NCBI GenBank assembly: GCA_022837205.1
Contig: JALHEL010000102.1
Span: 1 to 6,504 of the forward strand
Source of the DNA: Leptolinea sp.
GTDB lineage: Bacteria > Chloroflexota > Anaerolineae > Anaerolineales > Anaerolineaceae
DNA length: 6,504 nt
Direction of reading: 5' to 3'
The notes under the pieces: model-generated
The model's input: only the letters and a program-made list of their open reading frames with translations
Database searches by the model: none
What the model was told of the DNA's origin: nothing
Made by a program: the position numbers and the translations under genes
Part shown: one piece after another, positions 5,679-6,504 of the stretch
Layout of the letters: the number at the start of each line of letters is the position of its first letter
How positions within the stretch are numbered: the first letter of the stretch is position 1

Positions 5679-6398
5679 TTAATCTACATAATTAATTTTC
5701 GGAACCTGGATCGCAACGCGACAAAAAGGACCTTCGGAGCTTTTTGCGATCGGTTCAAATTTCAAATACCAATTGTCTGCTTTGCCGGGGACATCAAATA
5801 CCAAGAAAGTATCTAACATACCGCCGGCTTGAATTGTATCGGTAATCAGGCCGACATCCCAGCGGTCACTCGTAATAAAGCTGTTTGCGATATGTAATTT
5901 ATACTCTTGATCGACTCCATCGATAATTCCATGTAATCGAAACGATCTGGCAGGAAGGCCTTCGAGCGTTCGGTCTGTCAAATTGGTTATGAGGACACGC
6001 GCTACCAAAAATTTTCCTTTTGCCACCTGACCGCTATTCGATTTTGACATCAGCGGTTGATAATAGAAAGTAAATTGAAATTTATTCCCGCAATTAATTT
6101 TTTGCCCCAACTGTGCGGGTAAGATTTCCATTGTCTCCGGAGTTTCGGTACTTTCAAGAATTTCGGGAACTTTCGGAATCTCAGTTGCTTCGGGGATTTG
6201 TACCGGCTCAAGAGTCTCCGGGGTTTCGGTAAAATCAGGGATAGCGGTTGATTTAATGAGAGGCGGGGGAAGAACATTTTTGGTCGGAGCACTTTTCGGA
6301 GTACTCTTTCGATAAGGTTCCCTGAAATTTTGTGAAGCGGGAGAAAAAGCTGCCAAGACTGCAGCGATAATAATCAGTACGATTAATTTTTTTTTCAT
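5679..6398 (-). CDS. Secreted protein with Pro/Thr/Glu linker and DUF4352-like domain
   Basis: A 239-residue exported protein of unknown function. Residues 1-22 form a signal peptide (MKKK, hydrophobic core, AAFSPAS). Residues 28-95 are a flexible linker rich in Pro, Thr and Glu, with near-repeats such as TETPETLE (57-64) and TETPETME (84-91) and several IPE/VPE units. Residues about 100-235 form a beta-rich domain with the DUF4352 pattern: a conserved KGKFLVARVLITNLTDRTL strand pair (128-145), a central SFRL...QEYKLH region, then ITDTIQAGGMLDTFLVFDVP (185-204) and a final YLKF strand. Cys103 and Cys226 are the only cysteines and could pair. DUF4352 proteins are often lipoproteins, but here the lipobox-like VLAAF has Phe in place of Cys. 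The start is supported by AAGGGA about 9 bases upstream. Nine A residues directly follow the ATG. The domain call is by pattern and fairly sure; the role (cell-envelope or immunogenic surface protein) is open. Confidence 0.8.
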   Translation of the reverse strand: MKKKLIVLIIIAAVLAAFSPASQNFREPYRKSTPKSAPTKNVLPPPLIKSTAIPDFTETPETLEPVQIPEATEIPKVPEILESTETPETMEILPAQLGQKINCGNKFQFTFYYQPLMSKSNSGQVAKGKFLVARVLITNLTDRTLEGLPARSFRLHGIIDGVDQEYKLHIANSFITSDRWDVGLITDTIQAGGMLDTFLVFDVPGKADNWYLKFEPIAKSSEGPFCRVAIQVPKINYVD

Positions 6399-6504
6399 AG
6401 CTATTTATCCCTTACGAAACTTACTCCGACAATATTTAAATGGTTATTTTCTACGAACCCAAATTTTGTCGAAGATGCAGGTTGTCTGTTCTCCACCGAT
6501 CCCT

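Noticed and set aside
6399..6504. A sigma-70 promoter for the DUF4352-like gene
   Set aside because: AT-rich hexamer pairs exist, but none has both a good -35 and a good -10 at proper spacing.

Overview
The window looks like chromosome of a free-living or host-associated bacterium of moderate to low GC (low-to-mid 40s percent by eye). Every gene shares a TTCCGG/CCGGAA-rich style, so nothing looks recently imported. The best taxonomic clue is the C-terminus of the large surface protein. An IPSTGF sorting-like motif is followed about 25 residues later by LEIP...PIV.VP, a layout I associate with LPxTG-sortase proteins of Anaerolineae (Chloroflexota). This is inference from family knowledge; a Firmicute or another phylum is possible.

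Plus strand, 1-3530: the distal part of an operon for uptake and breakdown of an AI-2-like sugar signal. Its order is lsrC-like permease (3' end only), lsrD-like permease, lsrB-like periplasmic binding protein and lsrF-like thiolase/aldolase. The two permeases overlap by ATGA. The binding-protein gene has a strong ribosome binding site and is bracketed by stem-loops (1263-1306 and 2422-2462), which may set its level apart from the permeases. The operon ends with a hairpin (3382-3416) and a clear intrinsic terminator (3475-3530). The ATPase (lsrA), kinase (lsrK) and regulator (lsrR), if present, lie upstream of the window. No lsrG is seen between lsrB and the end of the operon. Together the products would import the signal; after phosphorylation by a kinase not seen here, LsrF would cleave the isomerised product to DHAP and acetyl-CoA.

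Middle, 3369-3814: no protein gene. It holds the two operon-end hairpins, an AT-rich spacer (3531-3601) where I see nothing, the terminator of a minus-strand tRNA-Gly(UCC), the tRNA itself and its extended -10 promoter.

Minus strand, 3815-6398: two exported-protein genes. The upstream one (5679-6398) is a secreted protein with a Pro/Thr/Glu-rich linker and a DUF4352-like beta domain, closed by a strong terminator. The downstream one (3815-5503) is a 562-residue MSCRAMM-like adhesin with a signal peptide, two Ig-like adhesin domains, a SpaA/Cna-B isopeptide domain, an IPSTG motif and what looks like only the first strand of a sortase domain before a stop. A 27-codon ORF overlaps its start by ATGA. 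Positions 6399-6504 hold the ribosome binding site and leader of the 5679-6398 gene; no further gene is supported there.
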